This document shows, piece after piece, positions 17,050 to 26,240 of a DNA stretch of 64,000 nucleotides. The DNA is from Fluviispira multicolorata. GTDB taxonomy: Bacteria > Bdellovibrionota_B > Oligoflexia > Silvanigrellales > Silvanigrellaceae. The stretch spans positions 786,826-850,825 of the forward strand of contig NZ_WFLN01000004.1 in NCBI RefSeq assembly GCF_009208585.1, read 5' to 3'. Within the stretch, counting starts at the first letter, position 1. Each line of letters begins with the position of its first letter. The notes beneath the pieces were generated by a model. The model did no database searches and was not told where the DNA came from. It saw only the letters and a program-made list of their open reading frames with translations. The translations under genes were made by a program, and so were the position numbers.

Positions 17050-17916
17050 ATGAATTTTGAAAATATTTGCAGCGTTTTTCCCAGTGAAGAGAAATATTGG
17101 CCCTGCCAACATCCTTCTCGCGCACTTCCTTTTTATATTAGAGCTCATTTACGTAATTTATTTGGCGGTGTTTTTTCAGCAAACGATCTCAATAAAAGAA
17201 ATTTACCCTCTCGTTTAGGTATCACTATAAAGCCCTTTGAAAAAGGTGATCCTATTTCATCCATATCTAAAAATCATTTTATTAAAACACAAAATTTATT
17301 AACTCGTGTTGACTACGGTCATGGTAGACAGCGTGTTGTTGTTCTTTTTCATTGTTATGAAAACATGCTTTATCATTCAGAAAAAACAACAATAAATAAG
17401 GGACAATTGGCTATAGGCATTACTGCAATTCTTGAAGAAGCACATAGAAGTCTTGCGCATTCTTATGACATATTTGCGGTCAAAGAAAAAGATCTTTTTG
17501 CCGGAGCACTCTTACATAATAAAAGTTTACGTGTTGCAGATCATATTTATATCGTAACAGATCTTTTATATGATTCCACTGAACCATTTGCAGCTGCTGA
17601 AAATTCATTAAAACTCATAAATTATTTACATCTTAAACAGTGTGTTTTTTTTATCACTCGAGATCCTCTGGAGTACCCAATTATCAATAATGATAGTTCT
17701 CAAATTGAAGAACTTATTCCATGGGAAAACAAAGATATATCAAAAAATTCACACTATTTTAGTGGAAATACCTATCAAATTAATTCACAAAATCAAATTA
17801 AATACTTTCAAGACAAAGCATTAGAAAGTAAAAGTATTGTTAATGTTGTTAGTCCACACGATAATTTAAGCAATTTTATTCAGTTTATTATAAAAAATAA
17901 TCTTAGGAATAAATAA
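17050..17916 (+). CDS. DUF58-like protein of a BatA-type membrane locus
   Basis: This 288-residue protein resembles a divergent DUF58 protein. It has an N-terminal region with LRNLFGGVFSAND, then GITIKPFEKGDPISSIS in place of the family's usual E-x-R-x-Y-x-x-G-D-D block, and a Rossmann-like stretch (RQRVVVLFHCYENMLYH) where a von Willebrand A-type fold would begin. The metal-binding D-x-S-x-S is not intact. DUF58 proteins normally work with a MoxR AAA+ ATPase in envelope or chaperone-like roles; no MoxR gene is in the window. AAGAGG precedes the ATG. Only 2 bases separate it from the next gene, so the three genes form an operon. Confidence 0.55.
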   Translation: MNFENICSVFPSEEKYWPCQHPSRALPFYIRAHLRNLFGGVFSANDLNKRNLPSRLGITIKPFEKGDPISSISKNHFIKTQNLLTRVDYGHGRQRVVVLFHCYENMLYHSEKTTINKGQLAIGITAILEEAHRSLAHSYDIFAVKEKDLFAGALLHNKSLRVADHIYIVTDLLYDSTEPFAAAENSLKLINYLHLKQCVFFITRDPLEYPIINNDSSQIEELIPWENKDISKNSHYFSGNTYQINSQNQIKYFQDKALESKSIVNVVSPHDNLSNFIQFIIKNNLRNK

Positions 17917-17918
17917 GT

Positions 17919-20543
17919 ATGTTTCTTATTTTATTATCATCTTGTGTTTCATTAATAACTCTTTTAATTCTTTTCTTTAGAGTAAAGAACTCAAAAAAAA
18001 GAACTATTCCATCTTGGTTTTTAGGAAAAAAAAATAAAATAATTATTAATAATAATATCATATTTAAAAAACCACCGTTTATCCCTTTTATTCTAATACT
18101 AATAGTAACCACATGTTTTGCCTATCTTTATCACCCAAAAGAGTCACCTAAAAGTTCCGATCTACAAAGCAGCTCAAGTTTAATTTGGCTTGATCCATCT
18201 TTTTCTTCAAAAATTTCGAGATCAGCAGACAATTTTGATGCTAATGAAGAAGCAGAAAAAATACTATCGTTTGGTTTTAACAATTTCGGACTTGAAACTA
18301 ATTTCATAATTAAAAATGGTATACCAGAAGTTAATTACAAAATTATTTCCTTAAAATCTAAAACAGACATTAAAGATTTTTTAGAAAAAGAAAACAACAA
18401 ACCAACCTCACCTTTTCATCAATCCATTCACACTGAAAAAATCAATAAGCTTTTAAAAGAAAGTCCATTCTTTTCTGAACACAAAAGCAGAATTATTATT
18501 CTTTCAGACGGAAAATTTGAAAGTTTACAAGGAGTGTTATCATTAAAAAAATTCTTTAATTTTGGCTCTCTTAAAAAATCGTCACCTTTCCAAATGAGCA
18601 AAGAAAATGAAATTGAAATCATCCCTAAAGAATTGTCTTTATTATGGAATGAACAGAGTGAGAGCAGTGGACAATTTATAGAATTCAACTCCAAGTTATC
18701 AAATATTCCTGAAGAAGCTCGCCCACATTTTTTTATAAATACAATTCATTCAGGTGATAACGCATATAAATTTTTGACCTCTAAAAAAACAAAAAATGAA
18801 CTCCCATTATTTATTGTTTGTACCGATCGCTTTCCTGGCACTATTGAACTTGACCCGTTTTCTAGTTTAAGAAGTCTCGTAAATTTCTTTAACAATGAAT
18901 TTATTGAAAAAAGCTGTATTGATAATCAACTCGAAAATATTGAGACAAGCAATGCTTGGAAATTTCGCAATCCAGCATTATGGGTTGTTCCTTTAACAGA
19001 GCAAATTATTTCATTGATGAATAATGATTTTAAATTTTGGACGCCAATAGGATTTGATTCGAATTATGACACACTTATTTATGTAGGAAGTGCAAATTTA
19101 AATAATGAGACTTTTGAGATTAAGAAATCCCCTGTTCAACTCGACACTGGCACCTATCCCATTCCCATTTATTTATTGCCCCCTCCTCCTTCAGCAGAAA
19201 TAGGTCATAAAATTTATGGAGAAAATTTAGAGTATAAAGGAAAATTCAAAACCTTTTTTAATGCGCCTGATGGCACGCCCTTAGCTTGGAAAACCTCTTC
19301 TCTTCCATTTTTTTATCTACGGACAACCACTGCGACCCCCAATGGAGAACTTGGTCGATCACGTAGGTGGACAGATTTTTGGTTTGAAGTTGCCCGTACT
19401 GTTAAAAAATCAAATTTAGCATTTACGAAAATGACGCTCGATGATGTAAATAAATTACAGGATAGTTTTGAGGAAGCAGGTATAAGTAACATAAATAAAT
19501 TTTCAGAAATACTCGATCTTAAAACGCTAAATTTTAAGATTTCTGATAACTTTACATCAGGTCTTTATAAAATAGAAAATGGAAAGAATTGGATTTTAGT
19601 AAATACAGTAGAAAACGAATCTAATCAAATTTATATGACTCCTGAAGAATTCTCTCAAAAATTTTCAGGAGTTACATCTATAGTTAAAGATAAGAAAGAG
19701 CAGAAAAACACATCGCAATTATTAAATATGAGTATTGCCATTCTTTGCACAATCCTTTTATTTTGGCTATGGAAAAAACCTATAAAATCATCACTTTTTT
19801 TCATAATATTCTTCATTAGTTTTTCTACAATGAATAAAATATGGGCTGAAAATTTTGAGGAAAGAGAGCAAAATAGTTTTTCTATGCCAATGTTTTATAA
19901 TGGAAAAATGCCAGTCCATAATGTAGATCCAGAAAATATTCCATTTAAAATCGCATGGTGCGCAAAAGATATTCCAAAAAATGTTGAAGAAAATTATGCA
20001 AAATTTAGAAATGTTCTTATCCGGAGAGGAACAATAAATCTGCCTAAAAATCTAAAAGCAGACAGTTGTAAATCAGGAGAAGCAGAAATATGGTGGACCG
20101 ATAATCTATCAATTCTTTCCAGAAAAAGCTTGATAGAACATATATCTAACGGAGGAATTTTTATTATTGAAGGAGCAAAAAGTTTTCCACCTATGCTCTC
20201 TGAACTGACTGATTTAGGAACTGGAATAGATTGGGAATCACCACCAAAACGTGGAATGTTTTATAGAAGTTTTTACCTATTACAAACATTAAATGGATGT
20301 CTCAATGATTCAACGAAAGTTCTTATGCTCAAAAAAAAGATTAATGCGCAGGCTCCATTTGCCCTCATAACAGATGCTCGTTTTTTTTCCTCGGGGGAAG
20401 ATTGTTTTAAGAATAACTCTGATTATAAGATCAGAAGTTTTATTAATATTATGTATTCATTTTTGACTACAGATTATAAAGAAGATCAACTTCAGCTACC
20501 TGAAATTCTAAATAGAATTCGTAATCTTGGGTTAGAACCATGA
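17919..20543 (+). CDS. BatA-N/DUF4159-like membrane protein
   Basis: The 874-residue protein begins with the two-helix BatA/aerotolerance N-terminal module (hydrophobic residues about 1-20 and 48-66, separated by a basic loop with PSWFLGKK). A long extracytoplasmic region follows, with a second pair of helices around 603-640. The C-terminal domain resembles DUF4159 (NVEENYAKFRNVLIRRG, ISNGGIFIIEGA). This arrangement recurs in MoxR/DUF58/DUF4159 operons of Gram-negative bacteria; function is unknown, with proposed roles in envelope biogenesis or stress. It overlaps the next gene by 4 bases (ATGA). Confidence 0.6.
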   Translation: MFLILLSSCVSLITLLILFFRVKNSKKRTIPSWFLGKKNKIIINNNIIFKKPPFIPFILILIVTTCFAYLYHPKESPKSSDLQSSSSLIWLDPSFSSKISRSADNFDANEEAEKILSFGFNNFGLETNFIIKNGIPEVNYKIISLKSKTDIKDFLEKENNKPTSPFHQSIHTEKINKLLKESPFFSEHKSRIIILSDGKFESLQGVLSLKKFFNFGSLKKSSPFQMSKENEIEIIPKELSLLWNEQSESSGQFIEFNSKLSNIPEEARPHFFINTIHSGDNAYKFLTSKKTKNELPLFIVCTDRFPGTIELDPFSSLRSLVNFFNNEFIEKSCIDNQLENIETSNAWKFRNPALWVVPLTEQIISLMNNDFKFWTPIGFDSNYDTLIYVGSANLNNETFEIKKSPVQLDTGTYPIPIYLLPPPPSAEIGHKIYGENLEYKGKFKTFFNAPDGTPLAWKTSSLPFFYLRTTTATPNGELGRSRRWTDFWFEVARTVKKSNLAFTKMTLDDVNKLQDSFEEAGISNINKFSEILDLKTLNFKISDNFTSGLYKIENGKNWILVNTVENESNQIYMTPEEFSQKFSGVTSIVKDKKEQKNTSQLLNMSIAILCTILLFWLWKKPIKSSLFFIIFFISFSTMNKIWAENFEEREQNSFSMPMFYNGKMPVHNVDPENIPFKIAWCAKDIPKNVEENYAKFRNVLIRRGTINLPKNLKADSCKSGEAEIWWTDNLSILSRKSLIEHISNGGIFIIEGAKSFPPMLSELTDLGTGIDWESPPKRGMFYRSFYLLQTLNGCLNDSTKVLMLKKKINAQAPFALITDARFFSSGEDCFKNNSDYKIRSFINIMYSFLTTDYKEDQLQLPEILNRIRNLGLEP

Positions 20544-22561
20544 AAAAAAAAGCAATATATGTAATTCGCCTTATCATTATTCTCTTTCTATTTTTACCAG
20601 TTCTATTACCATTTATAAATCAAAAAGAAAATAATTTATCTCAATTACAATTACAGATATTAATTCCTGCTGACATCAATTTAAAATACGAACAAAAGAA
20701 CAATTTAAAAAAATTGATGACAGATTATTTTTCACCTGATATTGATATTCACTACAATTCATATGGAAAAAAAAATAATACTCCTATTCAAGATTACGAA
20801 GATTTATTACAACTCATCGATAAGTCTCGAGGACAAATTATTATTATATCAGATGCTATTCTTTTTGGAGAAAATTCTTTACGCTTTAATAAAAAATTGA
20901 AAGAATCATCCGCTTTTAAAGAAAAAAGAATCTTTTTCTTACCTCTTGAAAAAGTGGTTCAACGAGAAAAAAGAGATGAAGAGTATATTGTAATATCTGA
21001 TATTTTTATACCAAAAATTAGTTTCTTAGGAGAAGAAAGCATTGCCACAGTTTCATTAATTGGAAAGGCAAAATCCAATAGCAAATTTAAAATTGAAGTC
21101 ACTTTGCACACTGGTAATTCTTTTTTAAATTCAAAAACTGTAGAGTTGATCGTTCCTGAAAATTCACTCATAAGACAATCAGTGGATATACCAATTAATT
21201 TTGCAAAAACGGGCACCCAAGTTATTACAGCGGATATAAATTCAACATTCGCACATGCTCCGCTAAATTCAGCAAGCACTTCAGTACAAGTTGTATATTC
21301 AAAAACAACTGTTTTACATATTAGTGTAGGTCCTGACTGGAGTTTAAGAAGCATCCGACAAAAATTAAAATTTTGGCCAAATCTTGATTTGCTGAGCTAC
21401 TATATATTAAGAGAAATTAATAGCGATCAAAGTATTCCAAGCTCTCAACTCTCACTAATCGAATTTCCTGCAGAAAAATTATTTGGCAATGAACTACAAA
21501 ATTTTCATGGAATAGTCGCACAAAATTTTTTATTTGATACTTATTTAGGAGAAAAAGAATCAGAAAACCTAGTAAATTATGTTTATAATGGGGGTCGTTT
21601 ACTTATTCAAGCTGGTCCCTTAACTTTTTTAAGTGAAAATCAATCCATAAAATCTTTGTTTCCTTGTGAAAATGAACCAAAATGGGATATGGTAAATACT
21701 TATCACTGGACAACAAATGAAACAGATTTTATAAGCAATTCCAGTTTTTCAAAGGGTCTTGAACATATTGTCACTCATGCCACAGCATTACAATGTAAAC
21801 CTAAAAAAGAAGCGGTTGTTTTAGCAAAAACAGCAGAAGGAAACCATCCTATCTTACTTGCTATGCCAGCACAAAAAGGAATTGTTTTAAGCTTTCTTGC
21901 AGGTGATTGGCTAAATGGATATACACAGGAAAGTTTAAATAAAAGCAATGAAAATACTTTAAGAATGCGCAATGCAGATAGCAGCGAAGCTATTTTTAAT
22001 TGGATGATTGAATTCTTGCAGAGACGACAAGACAGTGGAATCCGCGCACCAGATATTTTAGGGCCTAGACTTTATGCTCAAGAAAAATTTATTGATATTC
22101 GCAATCGAGGAGGAATTCAGCTGGGTAAACCTGTTTCTTTATCAACAAGTAATAATAAATCAATCAAAGGTATTCCTTTTAATTTAAAAAAACTAGAAAA
22201 AGAAATGATCGAATTCTCCTCACCTTTAAGTTCAATTATAAGTTTACAAAATTCAAATAAAGGGTCGAGCACAATTATAGAACTTGCGCTGGGCCAAATA
22301 AATGCAGACAAAAGTATATTAAAATTTGGTAATTGGCCTGTTTTTCCACAAACTGCAAAAGAAATGGAAAAAAATGAAAATCCATTTCTATTTGAAAATA
22401 TACCTTTACTTACAAAAGCAGAAGAAGCCACTAAAGAGAACACAACAATTGTCGAAAAAACCCCGCTTTTAAATGCTTTTCCTTGGCTTTTAGCATTGGC
22501 ACTTGCTTTGTTATGTTTTGAACAATTTTTGACACGCATCCTTTGGAAAGAAGAGATATAA
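20540..22561 (+). CDS. Membrane protein with glutamine-amidotransferase-like domain (BatA-locus partner)
   Basis: The 673-residue protein has an N-terminal membrane helix (about residues 7-26), a large extracytoplasmic portion with Ig-like beta strands, then a class I amidotransferase-like fold (LVNYVYNGGRLLIQAGP near residue 345). A second helix at the C-terminus (about 645-662) precedes KEEI. Such proteins follow DUF4159 proteins in MoxR-type operons. A catalytic Cys nucleophile is not evident at the usual G-x-C-x-G position, so it is probably structural or sensing rather than enzymatic. ATG 20540 overlaps the preceding stop by 4 bases. Confidence 0.55.
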   Translation: MKKKAIYVIRLIIILFLFLPVLLPFINQKENNLSQLQLQILIPADINLKYEQKNNLKKLMTDYFSPDIDIHYNSYGKKNNTPIQDYEDLLQLIDKSRGQIIIISDAILFGENSLRFNKKLKESSAFKEKRIFFLPLEKVVQREKRDEEYIVISDIFIPKISFLGEESIATVSLIGKAKSNSKFKIEVTLHTGNSFLNSKTVELIVPENSLIRQSVDIPINFAKTGTQVITADINSTFAHAPLNSASTSVQVVYSKTTVLHISVGPDWSLRSIRQKLKFWPNLDLLSYYILREINSDQSIPSSQLSLIEFPAEKLFGNELQNFHGIVAQNFLFDTYLGEKESENLVNYVYNGGRLLIQAGPLTFLSENQSIKSLFPCENEPKWDMVNTYHWTTNETDFISNSSFSKGLEHIVTHATALQCKPKKEAVVLAKTAEGNHPILLAMPAQKGIVLSFLAGDWLNGYTQESLNKSNENTLRMRNADSSEAIFNWMIEFLQRRQDSGIRAPDILGPRLYAQEKFIDIRNRGGIQLGKPVSLSTSNNKSIKGIPFNLKKLEKEMIEFSSPLSSIISLQNSNKGSSTIIELALGQINADKSILKFGNWPVFPQTAKEMEKNENPFLFENIPLLTKAEEATKENTTIVEKTPLLNAFPWLLALALALLCFEQFLTRILWKEEI

Positions 22562-22614
22562 ATTTATATATGTTATTAGTAAAATTCTTGAAAATTTAAG
22601 CAAAGGTGAAAACG

Positions 22615-23040
22615 ATGGCTGAAGACACTCCAAAGCGCAAAGAACCTCGATATGGCACAGCTATTGTTGTCGATGTGCAAATGACAAAATGGAATCCCTT
22701 AAAAAAGGTAAAAGCCATATTGCTTGATTTATCTTGGCATGGATTTAAAATTGAATTTGTAAAAAAAGTGCAATTAAAAAATGGCAATCCCCTTCACCTT
22801 AAAATTCCTATAGAACAATTTCAAATTGACAGCGCAAAGTTTTTAAATCTAAAAGTGATCGTAAAATGGTTTGATGAAGAATTACAAAGAACCGGAGGAG
22901 TGTATATCCATCCTAAAGGCGAAAATGGTATGACTCTCGAAAAACTCATTCAAAAGCTTGCAAAATTGAAACAAACAGAAGATGAATTAAATCAAGGAAG
23001 CGAAACAAACCTTTCTCATGACAAAGAAAAAGCTTCCTAA
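22615..23040 (+). CDS. PilZ-domain protein (probable cyclic di-GMP receptor)
   Basis: The 141-residue protein is a single PilZ domain. It has an Arg-rich N-terminal switch (KRKEPR, fitting R-x-x-x-R) and LDLSWHGFKIEF (D-x-S-x-x-G), the two motifs that bind cyclic di-GMP, followed by a Glu/Lys-rich tail. Its partner cannot be told from sequence; the neighbours suggest envelope-related control. ATG 22615 is chosen, with AAAGGTG 6 bases upstream, over the in-frame GTG 22606 that forms part of that site. It lies 53 bases after the membrane-protein operon and 15 bases before the KdsA-like pseudoenzyme. Confidence 0.8.
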   Translation: MAEDTPKRKEPRYGTAIVVDVQMTKWNPLKKVKAILLDLSWHGFKIEFVKKVQLKNGNPLHLKIPIEQFQIDSAKFLNLKVIVKWFDEELQRTGGVYIHPKGENGMTLEKLIQKLAKLKQTEDELNQGSETNLSHDKEKAS

Positions 23041-23055
23041 TTGGGAGACTTTTGA

Positions 23056-23754
23056 ATGTCATTTTTTAGTTCTTGTAAGAATTTTATTATCGAAATCAAC
23101 TATCAATTCAGCAAACCTTCTGTGGATGCATCCGTCTTTCAAGTCTATGATTTCTCACAGTGGAAGCTGCAATCAGACTCCGTAACAACAAAAAATTTAT
23201 TAGAAGCAAATATTGATTGGCTTAAAAAAGCGCGAGCTGAAAGCATCCATCCTTTTGGAGTGATCGTAAGTTCTCCGAAAGAAATCGAATTGGCAGCAAA
23301 ATATGCTCATTTTATATATATTCCTGGAGAATTATGTAGACAGAGCGATATCCTAGAAGCAGCATCTCAGACAAAATTACCGCTTATTGTAGAACGTGGA
23401 TGTTTTTTAGCGCCTATTGATGTTATACGAGTCCTTGAAAAGTTAAAAGATGCTGATGTTGCCCTGGTCGATTGTGGCACAGCAAATGGCTATTCTGACA
23501 CTCTTTTAGACCCTCGTGTGCTCTTTCTTATCAAAAAAACGGGTAAAAAATTCGGGCTCCATTTAAGTGATCTCCTTGCTCCAGAAGGAATATCCTATAC
23601 CCATAGACCCAACTGGTTGTCAGACTCTTCTTTTATAGAAGCTTTTGTTGCGACAGGACAAGCTTTGGGAGCTTCATTTTATGTTATAAAATCTTATGGT
23701 AAAGCTGCAATTTCTACTGAAATTGCCCTTAAATACACTTCAGGAAAATTATAA
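23056..23754 (+). CDS. KdsA-like pseudoenzyme (degenerate KDO-8-phosphate synthase paralogue)
   Basis: This 232-residue protein aligns colinearly with the KdsA encoded immediately downstream. Its IDWLKKARAE, IPGELCRQSDILEAA and DVIRVLEKLKDADVALVDCG correspond to LEWLKELRQE, IPAFLCKQRELLVAA and MLEIARFLEKCGNSKITLVERG. The active-site residues are lost: the metal ligands (Cys34, His208, Glu245, Asp256 in the real KdsA), the QIKKGQW lysines (here IVERGCF) and the VERG arginine. It is therefore unlikely to catalyse KDO-8-P formation. It may regulate or scaffold KdsA, by analogy with other enzyme/pseudoenzyme pairs. Its stop overlaps the kdsA ATG by one base (TAATG), implying coupled, roughly stoichiometric synthesis. 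Confidence 0.7.
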   Translation: MSFFSSCKNFIIEINYQFSKPSVDASVFQVYDFSQWKLQSDSVTTKNLLEANIDWLKKARAESIHPFGVIVSSPKEIELAAKYAHFIYIPGELCRQSDILEAASQTKLPLIVERGCFLAPIDVIRVLEKLKDADVALVDCGTANGYSDTLLDPRVLFLIKKTGKKFGLHLSDLLAPEGISYTHRPNWLSDSSFIEAFVATGQALGASFYVIKSYGKAAISTEIALKYTSGKL

Positions 23755-24590
23755 TGTCATTAAATAAAAACTTATTTCCAGGCAATTGGGATGGAAATAT
23801 CACACATGAAATTCGGCTGTCCAGAAAAAAACCTGTTATTATGGCTGGCCCTTGTATGTTTGAAAATCGTGAAATTGGCTTTCAAGTTGGCTCATTTCTT
23901 AAAAAAAAGTGTGAACAACTCAATTTACCTTTTGTCTTTAAAAGCAGTTACGACAAAGCAAATAGAACAAGCGCAAACAGTGTCCGTGGTCCTGGGGTCA
24001 AGCAAGGGCTTGAGTGGCTCAAAGAACTCCGCCAAGAATTAAATGTCCCTATTTTAACGGATGTTCATTCAACAGAGCAAGCACTCGAAGCCGGTAATAT
24101 TGTAGATATTATACAAATTCCAGCATTCCTTTGTAAACAAAGAGAATTGCTTGTAGCTGCAGCATCCACAGGTAAAGTAGTGCAGATTAAAAAAGGACAG
24201 TGGGCAACTCCAGAAGAAATGCTTGAAATTGCAAGATTCTTAGAAAAGTGCGGAAATTCCAAAATCACCTTGGTCGAAAGAGGATCGTGTTTTGGCTATA
24301 ACAATTTAGTGGTCGACTTCAGAAATCTTGTTGAAATGCACAAAGACGGACATGCCGTCATTTTTGATGCCACTCATTCCGTCCAACTGCCTGGGGCTGG
24401 CTGCGGAAAATCTTCTGGATTGCGACACATGGTTCACCCACTTGTTCGTGCTGCTGTCGCTGTAGGTGTTGACGGAATATTCATGGAGGTTCATCCAAAC
24501 CCAGAAAAAGCTCTTTCCGATGCCGACACTCAATTGCATATGCAGACTGCAGAAATTATTCTAGAAGATATCGCACAAATATTATTCTAG
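23754..24590 (+). CDS. kdsA: 3-deoxy-8-phosphooctulonate synthase (metal-dependent class)
   Basis: KdsA condenses phosphoenolpyruvate with arabinose-5-phosphate to KDO-8-phosphate, a precursor of the lipopolysaccharide inner core. The 278-residue protein has AGPCMFE, FKSSYDKANR, QIKKGQW, LVERGSCFGYNN and FDATHSVQ. Cys34, His208, Glu245 and Asp256 have the same spacing (174, 37, 11) as the metal ligands of the Aquifex enzyme, so this is the metal-dependent type; E. coli has Asn instead of Cys. The last four residues (QILF) are an artefact of a 26-bp tandem duplication at the 3' end. Without it the frame would end QMLNN. Confidence 0.95.
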   Translation: MSLNKNLFPGNWDGNITHEIRLSRKKPVIMAGPCMFENREIGFQVGSFLKKKCEQLNLPFVFKSSYDKANRTSANSVRGPGVKQGLEWLKELRQELNVPILTDVHSTEQALEAGNIVDIIQIPAFLCKQRELLVAAASTGKVVQIKKGQWATPEEMLEIARFLEKCGNSKITLVERGSCFGYNNLVVDFRNLVEMHKDGHAVIFDATHSVQLPGAGCGKSSGLRHMVHPLVRAAVAVGVDGIFMEVHPNPEKALSDADTQLHMQTAEIILEDIAQILF

Positions 24591-24606
24591 AAGATATCGC
24601 ACAAAT
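24555..24606 (+). repeat. Exact 26-bp tandem duplication at the 3' end of kdsA
   Basis: Bases 24555-24580 and 24581-24606 are identical. Because 26 is not a multiple of three, the second unit is read out of frame and stops after two further codons (TAG 24588-24590). Deleting one unit would restore a frame ending in AQMLNN and TAA at 24617-24619, so the event looks recent. Confidence 0.95.
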
Positions 24607-24641
24607 GCTTAATAATTAAATTTTCTAGAGTTTATTTTAAT

Positions 24642-26240
24642 TTATCTAAAATTTTTACCATTGCTATTTATTTGCCCTTGACAGTAGCTTTTAAGTGAAC
24701 TCAGTGAACCCAAATTTGAAGAAATAAGCCCCTTATTATGAAGTGCTTTTTCAATGGAGTAGGATAACCAACAGTGTGCATAGCTCGTCGGATGGGGTGA
24801 ATTATAAAACAATGAAAATTGATTTAAAGAATCATCTGCAAGCGTACATGAATTATTTAGCATAAACTGATTAGCTTCTTCATTTGTTTTTGTGAAAATA
24901 GCATTAAAGTATCCTCCTACATAACAAAAATCTTGAACATAATTTGAATTAGAACCAGGGATTAGATATTTTGAATTCATTTTTTTAAATCCATAATCAA
25001 AATCAGATTTATCAAGAATACTTTTGTCGTTCAGTAAATCTGAAAAGTCTTCATTAATATCAAGCAATGTAACATCAGCCTTTTGGGTAAGCGATTTTTG
25101 CAACTCTGCAATTGAGGCTTGCAATAAATCATTATGTCTTTTTGTTAGTTCACTTAATCGCTGCGATAATTCAGCTTTATTTTTATTATCATCAGAATAT
25201 TTTTTATACTCTGAAGTTAAAACAATGGGCGACTTGCCTAAATCTGGTAAATTCAAAACTAAAAAATGCTTTCCACCTTTTTCATAGATAAGCTTTATTT
25301 GCTCAATTATATTTTTAATTGTTACTTTATAAGCGTGATTAATCCCTCCTGGATGCTCTGGATCATCAAGAAATGGTTTTGTTAAATTTTTATTTTCAAA
25401 TTTTTCAATATAATCATTGGCTCCAATCCAAATTATAAAAAGAGTTTCGTCTGGTTTAGCTAAAGTTTTATTAGTTGTATTATATGAATCTGTTGTTAAA
25501 TACTTACTTAAATAGGTATTAATATAATCTTTAGAATTACCTGTCACTAAATTTCTTGCCATACCTTTTAAAACATCAGGAATTGTACTTGCATAATACT
25601 CGTTTTTTCCATCCGTTTTAGCTCCACCATATGAAAAATTAAGAATTGGAATTTCTGATCTACGAGATAAGTAATCCACCCAAATAAGTCCATCTGAAAA
25701 GCGGCCAAACCAAAATGGAAAATAGGGCATAACTTTTGTCCATCTCTTTAAATTACCCGTATCAGATAAACTGTCTCCAAATAAAACGATCTGCTTTATT
25801 TTAGATTGATTTTCATTTCCTTTTTCAAATTGAATAGGATATTCAAAACCAGCTAAATCAGAGACAGAAGCTTTAAAATCGAGTAAAGTATAACTTTCTT
25901 TTGCGGGCCAAAGAATAGAACCACTTTCGATTGCAAAATTACATTTTTCAACAACATCATTATAAGTTAAACTTTCTTCTACAAAAAATCCATCTACAAT
26001 TTTACCACTAAGTTTTGTATATTTGGAATAATTTGATTTTGAATCCTTTGCCCAATAGTAATTTAAACTAGGGCCATATTTTTGAACCATTAATTCAGGA
26101 TTTTTACTTGAAAGTGAAACATCAGAATCAGAATAATAACAAGAAATAAAATAATCTTTAGATTGTGCGTAAGAAGAAATGAAAAGACTTGATGCGAGCA
26201 CACAAGAAACTTTTGCAAATACAGATGACATTCGTGTCAT
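24642..26240 (-). CDS. Secreted GDSL/SGNH-family lipase or acyltransferase
   Basis: The 532-residue protein has a signal peptide (SCVLASSLFISSYAQS), a roughly 120-residue N-terminal extension, and then a GDSL hydrolase domain. Block I is VLFGDSLSDTGN with nucleophile Ser157, block II is FSYGGAKT, block III is IWIGANDYI, and block V is PHPTSYAH with the catalytic His. Block I and the secretion signal resemble bacterial glycerophospholipid:cholesterol acyltransferase and PlaA-type secreted phospholipases, which act on host membranes; this substrate is an inference. The residue normally Asp before the catalytic His reads N-S-P-H, so the triad's acid is uncertain. A strong GGAGGT precedes ATG 26240 at a tight spacing; ATG 26231 is an alternative. 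Confidence 0.8.
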   Translation of the reverse strand: MTRMSSVFAKVSCVLASSLFISSYAQSKDYFISCYYSDSDVSLSSKNPELMVQKYGPSLNYYWAKDSKSNYSKYTKLSGKIVDGFFVEESLTYNDVVEKCNFAIESGSILWPAKESYTLLDFKASVSDLAGFEYPIQFEKGNENQSKIKQIVLFGDSLSDTGNLKRWTKVMPYFPFWFGRFSDGLIWVDYLSRRSEIPILNFSYGGAKTDGKNEYYASTIPDVLKGMARNLVTGNSKDYINTYLSKYLTTDSYNTTNKTLAKPDETLFIIWIGANDYIEKFENKNLTKPFLDDPEHPGGINHAYKVTIKNIIEQIKLIYEKGGKHFLVLNLPDLGKSPIVLTSEYKKYSDDNKNKAELSQRLSELTKRHNDLLQASIAELQKSLTQKADVTLLDINEDFSDLLNDKSILDKSDFDYGFKKMNSKYLIPGSNSNYVQDFCYVGGYFNAIFTKTNEEANQFMLNNSCTLADDSLNQFSLFYNSPHPTSYAHCWLSYSIEKALHNKGLISSNLGSLSSLKSYCQGQINSNGKNFR

